Shown one piece after another: positions 27,420 to 40,510 of a stretch of 64,000 nucleotides of DNA (position 1 is the first letter of the stretch; every line of letters starts with the position of its first letter). The notes below the pieces were generated by a model. The model saw nothing but the letters and a program-made list of their open reading frames with translations, ran no database searches and was not told the origin of the DNA. The position numbers were made by a program, and so were the translations under genes. The DNA comes from Crotophaga sulcirostris (Eukaryota; Chordata; Aves; Cuculiformes; Crotophagidae), in assembly GCA_013397455.1 (NCBI GenBank), contig VYZB01000119.1, forward strand, positions 645,701 to 709,700. Reading direction: 5' to 3'.

Positions 27420-27851
27420 TCAATAGACAGGTATGCTGCTGGGCAAACAAAATGAGTGTACATCAGCTGTGGAGACACAAATAAGCCAGCCTTGGCACTG
27501 GCGGTTTAATTTGGAGCTCTGCTTGGTGTCAGGGCATGTGGAGGCACTGGGCTCCATTAGTGTTGAACAAAGACAGAATAGAAAAGCAGTCAGGACCAGC
27601 AGGAGGGTCAAAGCATAAGATGATACAGGAGGCAGTAAGCGAGTGGATCCAGTGAGAAATGCAGCGTAACCAGGAGGTCTAGCCAATGTGACTCCAAAGT
27701 ACCACACTAAGCCTTTGTAGTACAGGCTGCTTCTGAAATATGGTCTTTCACAGCTGACACCAGGATTACTAACAGTAAGCTTTTTAAAAACAGGCACACT
27801 TAGAGACCCATACGTGGAAGAAACGAATGTGTCTTTGGACCTGCTCTCCAC
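27420..27851 (-). other. Unrecognised 143-codon open frame
   Basis: An ATG-to-stop frame of 143 codons on the minus strand. Around residues 80-96 it has a hydrophobic stretch (LTLLLVLTAFLFCLC) that would make one membrane segment. A proline-rich part precedes it and a cysteine-containing tail follows. I match it to no family. It lies in otherwise repeat-free, non-coding-looking DNA, has no evident promoter, and is only modestly longer than chance frames elsewhere in the window. It is listed so a reader can test it, not as a gene call. Confidence 0.1.
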
Positions 27852-30800
27852 TTCGTTAACTGGTCTTTCTTTTTTCCATTCTCCACCTCCATTTTTTAAT
27901 ATTCCTATGCTTTTAGAGAGCTTTTCCTTATATCAGATGGCTTTTTCCACTTCCTTGTATAAATTCTACCCTTGTCTCCAGTCCTGAAGTATATATAGCT
28001 CAATGGCACACATAACCGTTGGGCACACAGTAATTTCTCTTTGAATACTTTCCATATCTCTCCTGTGCGCTTTTCCACCCACACGTGTTCCATTGCCTTA
28101 TCCTGAAGGATGTCTTTATTCTTCCTTTATATTTTTGGTTTCTCTATTATTTTTTTTATGCCTGTCTTCTTGATGGGTTGGGTGTTTTTGCAGATCACAC
28201 AGCCTGAAAAAACGTTTCCTTCAGACTCTGTCATTGAACCAAATCCTATTCATCTCATAAGCATACAGACTGAAATTTAATCCTGAGTAAAAGAGCAACC
28301 TACCTGCTCTGGGCAACCTACTTTTGAAGAATTTTGGGGGCAAAGGCTTCAGATTGGCCTCCACTGAGGAATTAACTTCACCCATAAAAAAAGCCCTGCT
28401 GGTCTAAGGTTGTAATTGTATCTAGATATTTTTGTTATTGGCATTTTCTTTCGTATGGTATTTTTGTAGCACAGCAGAAAACTTACATTCTTTATGGTAT
28501 TTATTTTCAAATATTGACATAGTTTTTCTGATGAAAAAGTGTGAGTAAAGGTGATTCAAATTGTGCGGTTATTTTCTTCTTGTTTTTATTTAGCCCTGTA
28601 AGGTAATACAAAACAAATAGCAAACCGTGGCGAGCACATAGCTTTCATTTCAGTATGGGCTGATACACAGTCATGCTTCAAAGGACAAAGATGGGAAGGC
28701 AGGCTCACAGGATTGAAAGCAATGACTCTTAACAAGACTTCAAGAGTTATGGTTAAATAGCAACGATGCTGTAGTTAAAAGGAATACAATCAGGGATATT
28801 AAGTTATATTACTTCTGTTATTTAGTGCTCAAGGCAATGCTGTTGCAAGCCTTCCTTTTATCCAAGAAGATGATGAAAAGCTGCAGAGTACAAAGAGTGA
28901 CAGAGGGACTGGAAATTGTGTATGTTGGTGAAGGACTCCAAGACTTCCACCAGGTTGGCTTAACAGCGAAAAGGTTTATGGCTGACTTGACTGCAGCCTA
29001 GAAGGAGCTAATATTCCCAAGAAGGAATGGATTATAGTAGGGAGTTCTCCTGTTTAGCAGATAAAGGCATAATGAGAGTCAGTGGCTAGAAGGTGAAGTT
29101 AGGAGATTTCCCAAATCAGTTCCATTTGCACAGATCGTTGTGGTTTGTCAAGGATCAGAACAGGTCCTCACATGTAGAGCAATTCCAAGACCACAGACTG
29201 ACTTTCTCAAATGCCAGTGGCCAGCTCAAAGGTGCTCCCAGCCATAGGCGCGGGCAGCACCATCTCAGGTACCTCCCGGTAAAGACAGAATGGCCAACAG
29301 TCCCATGCCACGCTAATCAGCAGTGTAGCACTGCTCTAACACTCTGCGTGCCTTAGCACTGGTTCAAGCAGGAGTTAATCCAGACATCATATGTGCTGCA
29401 TTAAGGCCCAGAGCCCTGATGAGATGGCCAAGGTAGATTTAGGCTACAGGAGCAATATTAGCCTTTATAAATGCTGCGAGGAAATGTAATACTCTTTGGC
29501 CTGATTTTTCAAAGACAAAGAGTGTCAGGAATGCGTTGAAATTTGGTTAGCATTTCTAAAAATCAAGCCATAACTAATCAACCCCTGCACGCTGATGTGC
29601 TTAACTATTTTTTCCACTTCATTGAAGTGAAGAAAAGAGAAACTTTAGGCTTCTCAAAACTTTGTAGCAAGTTGGTGGCATGATCAGAACTCGGAAGATC
29701 CTGAATAGTCTCCCCATCACTACTTCTTCCCCCTTCTAATTAACTCGGCTTTTACTATCACCAATGCAATCTATTATATAGCATAAACCATATAAACTAC
29801 AGGAACAAACCCCAAGAATATACCCAACTGCATTCCCGTTCAGAGCTGCAATAAGCCAGGAGCGCATCCTGCTTTTAATTATACAGAAGAGGTCTTAGTG
29901 ATTTGGTGTCCTACATCAGTATTAGGAAGCTTGGGCATTGAATTGCTATAAATCAAGAGCTTTGCTGCTCTCACAACAAGCCCAGCGGGAACCTGACTTC
30001 CTCAAAGAGCTTAATTAAAGAGTGCTTATTGTCAGCTCACCCCTGTAGCCCATTAGAGCTCCACAGAGATTTCTGTTCTCCAACATCTTTGTGAAAAGTG
30101 GGACAGCCTTTGCTTCTTAGGAAGCTCTGTGTTCATAATCACTTCCTCACATGTCAATATGGTCCTGGTGATCTTATAGTCATGTTGCAATTAGTTGGTG
30201 ATAGGTGTGAACAGGGAATATCTGAATAACTGTTTATAGAGATCCTATTGGCTAGACAGTTATTTAACACAGTCATAATTTTCCTCATAACTAGCAGTTT
30301 CTCTGGCTGTACCTCAATGTTCTTGGAAAAGCAAGATTAATACGTGACATTTCCAAAAATCATCTGTTTTCTTTCCTCAGAAGAATGTATGTCCCTGTCC
30401 TCTGATGAATGCAGCCCCTTGTGATTTACAGAGAGTGATAAGAACCCAGGTTCCCATGTCACAGAGACCTTTCAAAACATTACTCATTTTTGGTTTGAAA
30501 TCCACAGCATGGTAGAGTTGTACTGGGGTACAGTTAAATGAATTATTCAGACCATAACCTCTGCTGCTTGGCAGAACCAACTTAAGTTTTTTGTGTGCAC
30601 AGGCTGGTGTACTTGGACCCCCATCAGTATCTTCCATCTTCAAGAGGGGATTTGTGTGTGCTTTAATATTGATAAACACCAACCATCAGACTTCAATCTG
30701 CAAAGTCAGAGGAAGGAGTGGGAAGAGAACAGTAATGTTTTAGGCCTGTGCCTGTGCTGCCCATTTGTGGTATTATCACTTACAGGTGCGGAACAGGGAG

Positions 30801-33673
30801 GGTGATGTCATTTGGGCTTGGCTTGCACCACTCATGGTGCACGGGCACTTGCAGTGTGGTTCCCAGGCTTGTCCCACCTGCTCCCCAAGCCCTGCAGAAG
30901 CTACCGTGCACAGTCATTACCCACGCGTGCCCCTGGAATGCTGAGAGGGAGTTTTTTAATTTGATTCAGAATGGACAGTTCTGGCACAAAATAGCCACCT
31001 CCCTTTATGCTGGGCTTGGGTGCTGCTTTATCAGGGCATGTTCCACTGCTGTCCCTGGGGATTGCACAACTTCTGGCACTGCCAGCTAACTCACATCTTG
31101 CAGGAGCTGACAGGACTCACTGATTCAGGTTTGTCCATTTCTAAGTATAATTTCCTAGTGCATTATGGAGCTACCTCCAAATTCCAACACAGAGAAGTCA
31201 GAGATATTTGGAGGCTTTGAAAGAAATTTTGTACAGCAAAAATGGGAGGAAATCTCATGGGTTTAGAAGTTGCCTTTAGTTTGCATGTCCTTCCTACAAC
31301 TTTCTCATCCTTCCTGATTACAGCCATGAATCAATCTAGTATTAATTTTAATTAAATTCTGGCCAGCTAAAGGTGCCAAGAAGATTAAGGAGAGAGTGTA
31401 GGCTGTCATCCTGCCAGTGGCCATTCCCAGTGCAAAACTGACTCTACAGAGCCATCTGATAGACAGAAAGCTCTTTGCAGTGATACTGCAAGGAAACAAG
31501 TCCTCTGACTTGCATTCTTCACTATTACAATGGTGTTTATGAACTTCCTGTGGTTACTTGTGTCCTTCACTGTATGGTGAGCAATCCAAGATTGCTTTAA
31601 TCATGCACATCATCATTGCCTTCCTGACAGCCACTTTCCTGCTCAGAGAAGTCAATGTCTGCAGGATCCTTATGTAGGAGGAGTTCATCCTACAGTTGAA
31701 GAGATCCTGGAAGGGAAGTTCTGCCCGTCAGCAAGTTATATATTGTAATATGCAAAGCAGGCAGTGGCTTGCTTATGTCTCATGGCTCACACTCCAGAGT
31801 CCCCCACCCTGATGTTTCACTGTGATGTCTTTGGTGTAGGTACGGATCTGTCCAAACACAAATTTGTCAACTGTGTTTTGGCACAGATGAAGCAGCAGTG
31901 CAAACCTCACTATGCCCACATTCGGTCACTGCATGAAAACTCCTCTGGCTACAGCCCTGAGCAGCGGGCAGGCCAGGGGAAGCAGAGCGGCTGCCGAGCA
32001 CACTGTGCCTTGAATGCCTGCAAAGCCAGGTGCCTTTCTGACATGAAGCAAACCGATTGCTTCCCTGCCACGCTGTGTGCAGCAGATGCTGTGCCACAGT
32101 CTGTGACAGCTTTAGGTGTCAGCCACAGCGTGCTGGGCTTGGGAACCAACTCAGGGGATGGAGCAGGGGAGATGCCACCCCTGGCCAGGGAAACCTGCCT
32201 AGGGCAGCTCAGGGAGGCAGGATTTCCCAGCTCCCAGCTCATTTTCCCCAGTGGAGCTGGGGAGCAGGCTTAGCTCATCAGGTATGTGGAGATGGAGATC
32301 CCCAGAGACCTGGCAAAGAGAAAGAAAATGTGGCTGTCCTCATCTTGGAAAGAAAGTGATCCAGTCTTGTGGACCAGGAGGACTCCTGGCTTTGGAGAAG
32401 GAATATTAAGCAGCAGAAGTCCCTGAACTGCCTCTGGTGGAGTATCCCCCAGGATGGTACCCAGTGACTGAAGGGAGCAGGTTTTGAGCAACACATTTAA
32501 TGAGTAATGAAAATACAGTTCTCAGCCCATCTGCACACAATAGTATTTTTAGAGCAACAGCCATGCAAACCAAACCAGCCCATTTTATCAGGCCAAACCT
32601 CACTCTATTCCTCTGTTACCAGAGGAAAGGATGTTCCCTTGACCCAGCTGAGTTTTTAAATGTCCAGTGATGCTGCTTCTCTGCCAGTGCCTACAGTTCT
32701 GGTTTGCCATAGTGCTGCCTGCTCCATCGTGTATCTGAACTGTTATGGACCAGGGAATGGAGCCAAGACCCCATGTAGGGTCATACACACATGTTATTGC
32801 TATGGGGAACCAGTATCACTTCTCTTCCTGTGTCTTTATCTGCACTTTGTTGGTGATGAAAACGCATTTGATGAGAAAACCAGAAGCATTACCAAATGGA
32901 TGTGGAAGCATGTGAGGAAAGTGAAGAGCAAAGTAAAGCATACTTATAGTTGCTGTGAGGCTGACCCAAACAAGTACAGATCAAAATCCAAACTATTCCA
33001 GCAGCTCGACTTTTCTTATTCAGAGGCTACGCTCTTCCAAGTTCAGAATGCAAAGGCAGCTTTCTCTTGTTCGCTCTAATAGCTGTGGTTGTGGAGGCTG
33101 CATCTTTCTTTATATTTGAGCCTTTATTGCAAGTGGATAACTGTGTTCCATAGACACTGAAATCCAGAGGTGATGTAGGCTTGTGCTGTGTACTTGATTG
33201 CCCTCCTGACCGACACATTTTCTGAATGTTATTATTGAGTGTCTTAGTCATAGGTATGGCCGTGCCACATCTGGAGTTATTATCAATAGAAGAAAAGCCT
33301 ACTTTTGTTGCTGGGTTGTAGAAAATGGAAAGAGCTTGAAGCACATAGGGCAGCAGCACTGCCATTATCTTTTCAGCTTTGTGCTTCTGTGAAGTAGAGA
33401 TTTAAGATTGCACTTACATCAAAGGGCTGCAGATATGAATTGAGGATACTGGGTTGAACTTCAGATTGAATAACGTTTCAGTTACTGCATTTCCACCTCA
33501 AAACCAACTAATAAAATAAATGAACATAACTATGCATTGACTGCAAAGTCTGAACTGTTTGAACAAAAAGCAGTCATTTATCTCAATTTAGTAAGTCTTA
33601 ATAATTGAAACCTAAGGCTATCTTTAACTAAATTTAACCTGTTATTTATCAATTTGCAACTGGCATATGATAG
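27852..33673. other. Unassigned non-coding stretch
   Basis: No gene or repeat was recognised. The longest frame (plus 31764-32273, 169 codons) is cysteine-rich with no family resemblance. Another (plus 32660-33079) ends in a lysine-rich tail but has no convincing acceptor or domain. The 29.4-29.7 kb part is AT-rich with several TTTTCAAAG/CTTTGG-type words and could be conserved regulatory DNA. This is not testable here. Confidence 0.45.
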
Positions 33674-33724
33674 CAATAATAACAATTTAATAATAATAAT
33701 GATAATAACAATAATAATAACAAC
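33674..33724. repeat. AAT/AAC-type imperfect microsatellite
   Basis: About 50 bases of interrupted AAT, GAT and AAC trinucleotides ('aataataat', 'gataataac', 'aataataataac'). It is a simple low-complexity repeat, likely length-variable, and has no coding role. Confidence 0.85.
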
Positions 33725-36700
33725 ATCCTTGATAAGTGTCATAGACCTTCTAGATTTTACCACAATTCACCCTAAAACCTTTTTCTCTGTCCTGCATCAT
33801 GTAATTTCTAATAATTCTAGGCTAGGGGCAGATGTTCTTATTTCCAGTGAACTCCAAGAGAAGAATTGTATTGAGGACAATGGTGACTCTTAGAAACAGT
33901 AACTCTATCAGTGTTAATAAAGGCTTCCCTCTAATAGCTATTATAACATAAATTTTAATGGTGTTTTGAATTCTGAATACTTTTGCAGTGAAAGTCCTGT
34001 GTTCAGCATCCTAGATGCATTGTGGAACTATTTTCTATGTATTGATTTCAGGATTGGGTTTATTAGTTTTGTTCTGAAATGGAGTGGATCAAATAACCAA
34101 AAAAGGCATACTCTGTTCTAAATACATGATATTTACTCTGCTCTAGTATTCTCTGTATTTTATCACTATTCACCAGATGCATGTAGGTCTCAACTCATCC
34201 TTTTAGGGAAGGATAAAGACAGGCTGCTCAAGACCTCCTATGTTAGACTTCTTAGTCTAGGCTGATTGTGTCCCAGATTGAAGGATTTTGATTTATTTTG
34301 ATAAACTGACTGAATAAGTTTCAAACTCCTGGGCTTTACCTGTTCCTTTTCCCCAAAAAGACTCAAACCTGAAAGTTCTGTTTCATTTATTGATCATCAA
34401 ATCCAAAATAAAGATCTAAGAGCCTGAGTATACTAGAATGTCGTGGTACTTCTTATCAATGCACAATCGAAGCTACTCCTTCTTCCCTACTTCAATCAAA
34501 TCATCTATGATAGTAAGTAGGATAAAATTTTCCTCCTTATTTACTAAAATAGTTCTGGAAAGAAAACTGTATTTTGTACAATCACTTCTCAGTCTATAAC
34601 ACTTCTAGGCTAAATATATTCTTCTAAGATATGTGCTTCAGGCATCTGTTTTCATGCTGAATTCTCTCTGCAAGCAGCACAGAAGACGCCTGCCTTTGCA
34701 ATCACTGTGTGCAGCGTGGGTAGATCTGAGAAGAGAATTCTGCCTGAAGATTTCTGTTGTCTTTTTGTTCAGTTGAAGGATACATCTCTAATTTCTCCCA
34801 TTTGTAAATTGCACTCAAAATGCAGAAATCTCAGTTATACCTTCCAAACTATTCTAAAAATACAGCTCAGGCCCTGCAGCCCCCAAAAATTTAAATCCAG
34901 TGCTCCAATATACAAGGTAGTCTAAAAGAGTGTGCTGCTTCACTGCACACAGTTATCACCCCTGTGTTCATTAGAGAAGAGAACTGATATTCACAAAGGC
35001 TTAGTTCCCTTTAAAATTTTGCCCATTATGTGTTTTATGAGGACAAAAGAGCAAAGGTGCCTTCAATTACCATTCTGAGGGGCTTTTTTAGAAAATGCAA
35101 GTTCTCTCTCTGCCACACTTTGTGAAGGAAGGGATGCCTTTCCACTCTTTCTGGGATGCCTAAGCAATACCAGTTTTGTAATCAAAACATACCACCTGGT
35201 TGTTAAGCTCTATTTTTACAAGTGTCAGAATTATGTAAAGTTTAATGTCTCTCCTTTACAGGTCAAGAGTGCATATTATTCCAAAAAGCTCTCCACAGCA
35301 CCTCTTCTCAGTATTAGAGGCCATGCTCAAATTAGCCATCACAAGGAGGCAGTGACCCCAACTCTAACAGTTTCCCTATATCAAAAATTCAGTACTTGTT
35401 TCTAGTGTTGCATCTGGGCTTTTGTCTGTTAGATCAACCAAAATGTTCATTTGCTTACAGTCCTCTGAATGAGGAAAGGTCACAATACAGGGCCATTAAG
35501 TGCCTTTGTAGATGTGAGCAGTGGAAATGCTACGTAAAGGAGAAAATTCTTCTAAGGATGACAAATAAATGCTATCTCAGATGCTCAGCTCTGTCAGTCA
35601 GCCTCAGGATGAAAAGTGTGTCCTGTGTGTATCCACAATTCCATCACACAATATACAGGATGTAAATGGGTTTGCCTCTTCTTTTCATTTTCTGTGCAGT
35701 CTCTCTCTTGCAGCCTTTGTGGACAGAGGAAGTTCTGCATTTAAAATGCTGCTTCCATGTGGTCAAAGGAGAGCTTACATCACTCCTGGTGCAGACATAG
35801 TTATGAGGATGGCCTGGACATTTGAAGTCCACGCTCAAGATAACTTGGTATAGCAAAAACTCATGTTCAAAAGAGTGGGCTTCACTTTCTTATCCAGAAA
35901 ATCAACTGAAAAAAAAAAGACAAAAAGACCATCCTTGGATCTTCTTATAATTAACAGGGCAGAAGCCAGTCCACTAAGGTTTTCAAATCTGAAAATCTGA
36001 ACAATAAAAAGCAAACTATCCTCACAGAGAACAGAAGTTCTTCCAGCTTCCTCTTTTTCCCAGCCTGCTAGCAGAACCTTAGACTGATCTGGGTTGGGTC
36101 ACAGCCAGCTTGCCCTCATTGAAGCCCTGATCCTGGCAAGAGAGTAGGTAAGCCGATCAACTGCTCCAGCCAGCTCCAGCAGCCGAGACCTGAAATAGAA
36201 ACGCATAGCTGAGTGTTGGCCATGCACTGGAAGATCTCCAGTGTCCTCATGAAGCAAGGAGGATGACACCTTGCTCAGACATCATCATTGCTCTCTGACC
36301 CTAGCCCGTTTTTGTCAGTGCTAGAAAAAGTGTCTGATGATCACGTGGACAGTGGGTTTTGCCTATGAGAAGCAGGAAATTACTAAGTCAATCAGTTCAA
36401 CCTCTCACGCTGTAGGTCCTTCTTTTAGTGGAAACCTGTTGAAAAGTTGAGGATTTCCCATGCCCACCATAGCTGGGACCTTAACCTTGTGTACCAAATT
36501 CTGAAGATTAAAAAAAAAGACAGGCAGGAGCCACACAAGATCATGTGTAGTGTCATCCCAGCAGGAGGGTAGGAGTTTCAGGTCTGGTTGAATCAGTAGG
36601 TTTCTCACTCCAGCCCAGGCACCAGCAGGAGGTCCTGGGTGTACACAGGCAGGCAGTTGAAAGCTTGTGCTTAATCATGGCTGGGCAAAAATCCTTGCTC

Positions 36701-37121
36701 TCTCATAATGCAGTGGTCCTGTTTTTAACCCCTCTTCTCCTTTGGTCCCACCACACTCCTTGGAAGCACCTGGGCTGGCAGCACCATCCACCAGCTGTGT
36801 GGAGGAGTGCCTGCAGCATCCATGCTGGGGCTCAGCTGAGGGTACCCAGAAATAGTGAGGTGGTGGGACACGACAGTTATCGTTGCTGTGGATTTACAAA
36901 AGGCATGTGCAACAGGAAAAGCCTGTACCTTTGTCACCTTTAATAGGGTCTGGAGGTAACCTGGCCCCTAGAATAAAATCCTGATTTTCAGTGGAAAAAT
37001 TCATTGGGACTTCTTAACCCTTTAAGTATTTCAACCTGTCTGCAATTTTTTGTACTAGTTCTCCTACCTCAAATGTTCCCAAGAGGCTTGTTCAATCTGA
37101 TAAGGCTTTGTTTGCAAGCAG
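33725..37121. other. Unassigned non-coding stretch
   Basis: No gene or interspersed repeat was identified. A-rich runs occur near 35907-35918 and 36510-36519. The sequence is AT-rich up to about 36 kb and more mixed afterwards. Confidence 0.5.
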
Positions 37122-37240
37122 CTATGTATTTATTTACTGAGGGGAAGACAGCCAGAAGAGTTTCTGAGCAGATACAAACATATGAACAGTTAAACAGAGA
37201 CTATTACGACAGCTTGTGTAACAGCATGATTGGCAAACAG
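37122..37240 (+). other. Candidate coding exon (unidentified protein)
   Basis: The 119-base segment sits between an AG preceded by 'ctttgtttgcaag' and a CAG/GTAACA donor. Only one frame is open. It reads MYLFTEGKTARRVSEQ, then a polar, charged stretch ending SMIGKQ, which would form a plausible amphipathic helix. The exon would start in a split codon and end on a codon boundary. The open frame actually runs from 37004 to 37591, the longest gap-free frame in the window. The acceptor pyrimidine tract is weak. I do not recognise the protein. It may be an internal exon of an unlisted gene, a pseudo-exon, or chance. Confidence 0.2.
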
Positions 37241-37639
37241 GTAACATCTAGTCAGGTGCCTGGAGAGCACTTCGCCCCAGCGCTTTCTGAGGCTTGGAAA
37301 TCAAACAGTCTGCTCCTGTCAGTGTTTACAGGTCCCAGAAATTACTTCTCCTTTCATCTTTCCCCTTTAATCAATCTCCTTTTCCCCTTTCTCCTTTCAT
37401 CTTTCTGCTTTAGCCAATCCGTCCAGGGAATAGAAGTCTTTGTCCTTTCTAAGAAAACACACAGAGATGGTGGGCAGTCATTATGTAAAAGTGTTCAGCA
37501 CAGAGATGGAAAAAACCTAACCCTTCAACTTGAACTAACACTTGAAGTCACTGTTAATTCTTTGCAAAATTTACCACCTACAGAAGCATGAAGGGGTAAA
37601 GCTACCAATCAGCCAAAACTCTTCCTCACCCATAATGGC

Positions 37640-38115
37640 CACTATATTCAAATGAAATATCTACGTGATTTGTGTTTATCTGTTACTCAGCTGGGGCAGC
37701 ACATGAACAGCATTTCATAAGATGATGTTAAAAGATATGTTGGCTCTTTGTAATGCATACTGGATTCCATGTCTTCAGAAAAAATGTAAAATGAAAAGAA
37801 AAAAAGAGAGAAAAATTTAGAAAGTAAGATATGGCCTTCATATGTAAATGGAAAATAATTTAATTATGAAACAAAACGGCCGTACAGCACTGCCAAGAGG
37901 TCAAACAAATGAGAACTTAACCAAAAGGAGGAAATCGTCAGTCTTTCAGTGCATAACTGTTTTCTTCTGAACAGCAGCAATTATGGAAATGTGCAAAAGA
38001 CTGTTTCACTGATGATAAATGTGCAATATGTCAAGCAATATTTGAAGATTCATATTTAATTACTGTGACTGCACAAATTAAACAGTGGAAAAAAGTCGTC
38101 AATGCTGTTTTTTAA
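37640..38115. promoter_or_regulatory. Possible conserved non-coding element
   Basis: The stretch is AT-rich with no simple repeat or transposon structure. It contains an octamer-like ATGTAAAT (37842-37849) followed within 20 bases by a homeodomain-type TTTAATTA. Farther on are several mixed words such as 'tcactgatgataaatgtgcaatatg' and 'atatttaattactgtgactgcac'. This texture is common in vertebrate developmental enhancers. That is impression only: conservation cannot be seen from a single sequence. Confidence 0.2.
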
Positions 38116-39094
38116 AGTGGGGAAATAGATCTGATGCCAAAAACAACGTGGTTAACACTGGTAACTAAAAGAGAGAGTTCCCCTCTAGGCTAAACCTTGT
38201 GATAAAGAGAGATGTCAGTTATTACGTACTTTAGAACATGCCTGGCAAGCTTAAGAGGTACATAGCCAGAATGATTATTGTCTGTGTTGGTAATGGTCTT
38301 CCCAGCCACATATTTACTCTGAGTACATTCTTTGTCTTCCAGGTTACTCATAGTTCTTGATCACAATTTATTGTTGGGGTTTTTGTCCCCTCCAGAAGTA
38401 ATTTTAAGGCAATAATAACTTAGAAAACTCCATGTTCCACTAATGGCCAGGACACAGAGCAGGGCAGAGCTTTGATGAGCTCATATCATTAGGTAAGTGT
38501 AACCCAGCCATCTAACTTTGTGGCAGTAGTTGGTGCTGTGCCTACAGCCTGTGGTTATCAGGGAGCGATGGGTGATTCGGCGTGAGGAAGCCCAAAGCAA
38601 AGTGCTGGCTTGCAGGGAATTTGGAGCTGCGGGTTGCCCAGGGTGAACAAAACAAGGACAGTGCATGCTTTATTTCATTGTGCACAACTTGACTTGGTGG
38701 CAGCATGCATAACCCCTCTGTGCAAACCAGGGAAGATGTTTACAGAAGCATCTTCTGGAACAAAATGTTACAGGGCGTGTAATCCTTTTGCTACAGTGTG
38801 CTGGCTGGTAGGGAGAGTGCCCTCCGTCCCCCAGCCTGCCTACAGCAGCCAGCAGTCACCCGGGTCCACTACAAGCCGTGGTTCGAGTGAGAGAACTGTG
38901 GTGTGCTGTTCCAGTTTAATCACAGGTATGGATGCATTGAGGCAACTGAAGTTTTCCACAGCAGCAGCTTTGTCCCAGTTGTGCAGATTTTGGCTACAGA
39001 GTTCATGGGTTCATCCCACTCTGTTGCAATGAGAGATGCACTCCTGCTACCCAAAAAGCTGACCCAGGTGACAGAGGTCCAAACACCAGACCTG
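38116..39094. other. Unassigned non-coding stretch
   Basis: No gene or repeat was recognised. The plus-strand frame at 38610-39032 (140 codons) has no domain I know and overlaps open frames on the other strand. Confidence 0.45.
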
Positions 39095-39250
39095 ATATTG
39101 CTGTGCTGTGGGGTTGTATGTGAGGTTTCTTGCCTTAATTCCTCATCTGTAAAATAAGCAGAGTATTTTTTTGTAAGCATTACCTTTGCAATGTACTTTC
39201 AGATGTAATACTGAAAGGGCTATGTAAGAACCGAGTAATAAATAATATTA
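39095..39250 (+). mobile_element. MIR-type SINE relic, 3' part
   Basis: The phrase 'ttaattcctcatctgtaaaataag' is the MIR core end. It is followed by a tail, 'gtactttcagatgtaatactgaaagggctatgtaagaac', then TAATAAATAATATTA. That tail resembles the 'gctttgagat..tgaaaggcgctatataag..tattatta' end seen on ancient amniote SINEs. The head upstream of about 39095 is poorly preserved. Confidence 0.65.
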
Positions 39251-40256
39251 GACACCAGGCAATATCCCACTATAAAATGCAGGAAAATTAATCACTGTAC
39301 CTGAAAACCCCACACTGAATTGCTCTCAAGGACACAGAATTTTGTAGGATGTATGAATGGGAGCAGTTCTTTAAGAAAATGCTCTGTGTGAAGTGGATTG
39401 TGTGCCACGCTCTGCTGCAGTTGTCATGGCGAGTACTCATATTTCCCATAGCAACAGAACCAGTAAATAACTGCATAAAAAGCTGCATTAAGTGACCAGG
39501 GCACAAGTTAATTCTCTCATCGGCATCCTTAACTTGAGCACTCTTCTGTAGATGAAACACTCCACTGAAAAGCAAGCTTTTCCTTTGGTTTGTGACATAT
39601 TTCCTCTTCATAGTTTCATAATGATTCACCCACCGGTTGCTATGCTAGTGACACTATCTGTGCCGTGCACGTCCTACTGCATGGTGTCTGAATTAACTGA
39701 AGGACATGATGACAGGGCAGCAAACCCACAGTGAGTGCTGGTTTTGTAGTGCTTTGTGCGAGTGCTATCTAATGCAGGTCAACCGAAGTTCTGCAAGTGA
39801 AAGGACTGAAGCTCTACAGGAAACAACGCACTTTTTTGTATTATTGTTTTTGGATCCTCTCTCTCTCTTGCTTTTTCCCCAGTTGAAATGATTTGGTATT
39901 CTCCAAGCTAGCACCACCATCAGTGTTGAGGGCAGGCAGATTTATTAAAGGGACAAGGGCAAGATGAAAATGGGGTGGAATAGGAGAGGTCACTATAACA
40001 GCAATGATGCTCCAAAGCAGGACAGTCTTTTGCTTTAATCAAAAGAAATTTGTTGGAAGCCAGCATTTTCCTAAATAGTGGTTTGCAGTACTCTAAGAAG
40101 CCCTGTGGTCTGCTCCATGGAACTATGTTGTTTGTATACTCTGCTGAATACAAAACTGGGTACAAAGGTATAGGGTGTCCATGAGAAACTCCACAACTTG
40201 ACAGAAGTCAGTTAGTGCAAAACAACTAGGAATCATCTTTTGGGTGGCAGGTGACC
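39251..40256. other. Unassigned non-coding stretch
   Basis: No gene or repeat was recognised. Both strands carry short open frames only. Confidence 0.45.
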
Positions 40257-40292
40257 CAAAACCACAACCAAACCAAAAACACCAAAAACACC
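40257..40292. repeat. A/C-only low-complexity run
   Basis: An almost pure A and C segment made of AAACC, CCAAA and AAACACC units. On the other strand this would be a TTTGG-type run, a common low-complexity class in bird genomes. It lies about 80 bases before a CR1 3' end and may mark the edge of an older insertion. Confidence 0.65.
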
Positions 40293-40369
40293 TTAGGCCC
40301 ATCTGGCTGCTCACAAATGTGCTGGAAAGGGGATGCTTGGCTCACCATAGGATATGGATGTTCCCATGG

Positions 40370-40510
40370 AGTAAGAAGACCCTTGAAGTGTTTAAGGGAA
40401 GATTGGATGAGGCACTGAGTGCCATGGTTTAGGTGATGAGGTGGTGTTAGTGTTGGCTTATAGGTTGGACTTGATGATCTTAGAGGTCTCTTCCAACCTG
40501 GTTATACTGT
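40370..40510 (+). mobile_element. CR1 LINE 3' end with ORF2 C-terminus
   Basis: Codons 40382-40429 read LEVFKGRLDEALSAMV and stop at 40430-40432, matching the CR1 ORF2 C-terminus as I remember it. The 3' untranslated part follows, with 'ggttggacttgatgatcttagagg' and 'tctcttccaacctgg' before a decayed terminal repeat at about 40505. This copy is 5'-truncated in the usual CR1 manner. Sequence from 40293 to 40369 may also be CR1 but is too diverged to claim. Confidence 0.9.

Noticed and set aside
31764..32273. 169-codon plus-strand open frame
   Set aside because: Cysteine-rich, with no recognisable domain, splice structure or promoter. The opposite strand is also open over much of it.
32660..33079. 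139-codon plus-strand frame with a lysine-rich end
   Set aside because: No family resemblance, no convincing acceptor and no poly-A signal in suitable position. Plausible as chance.
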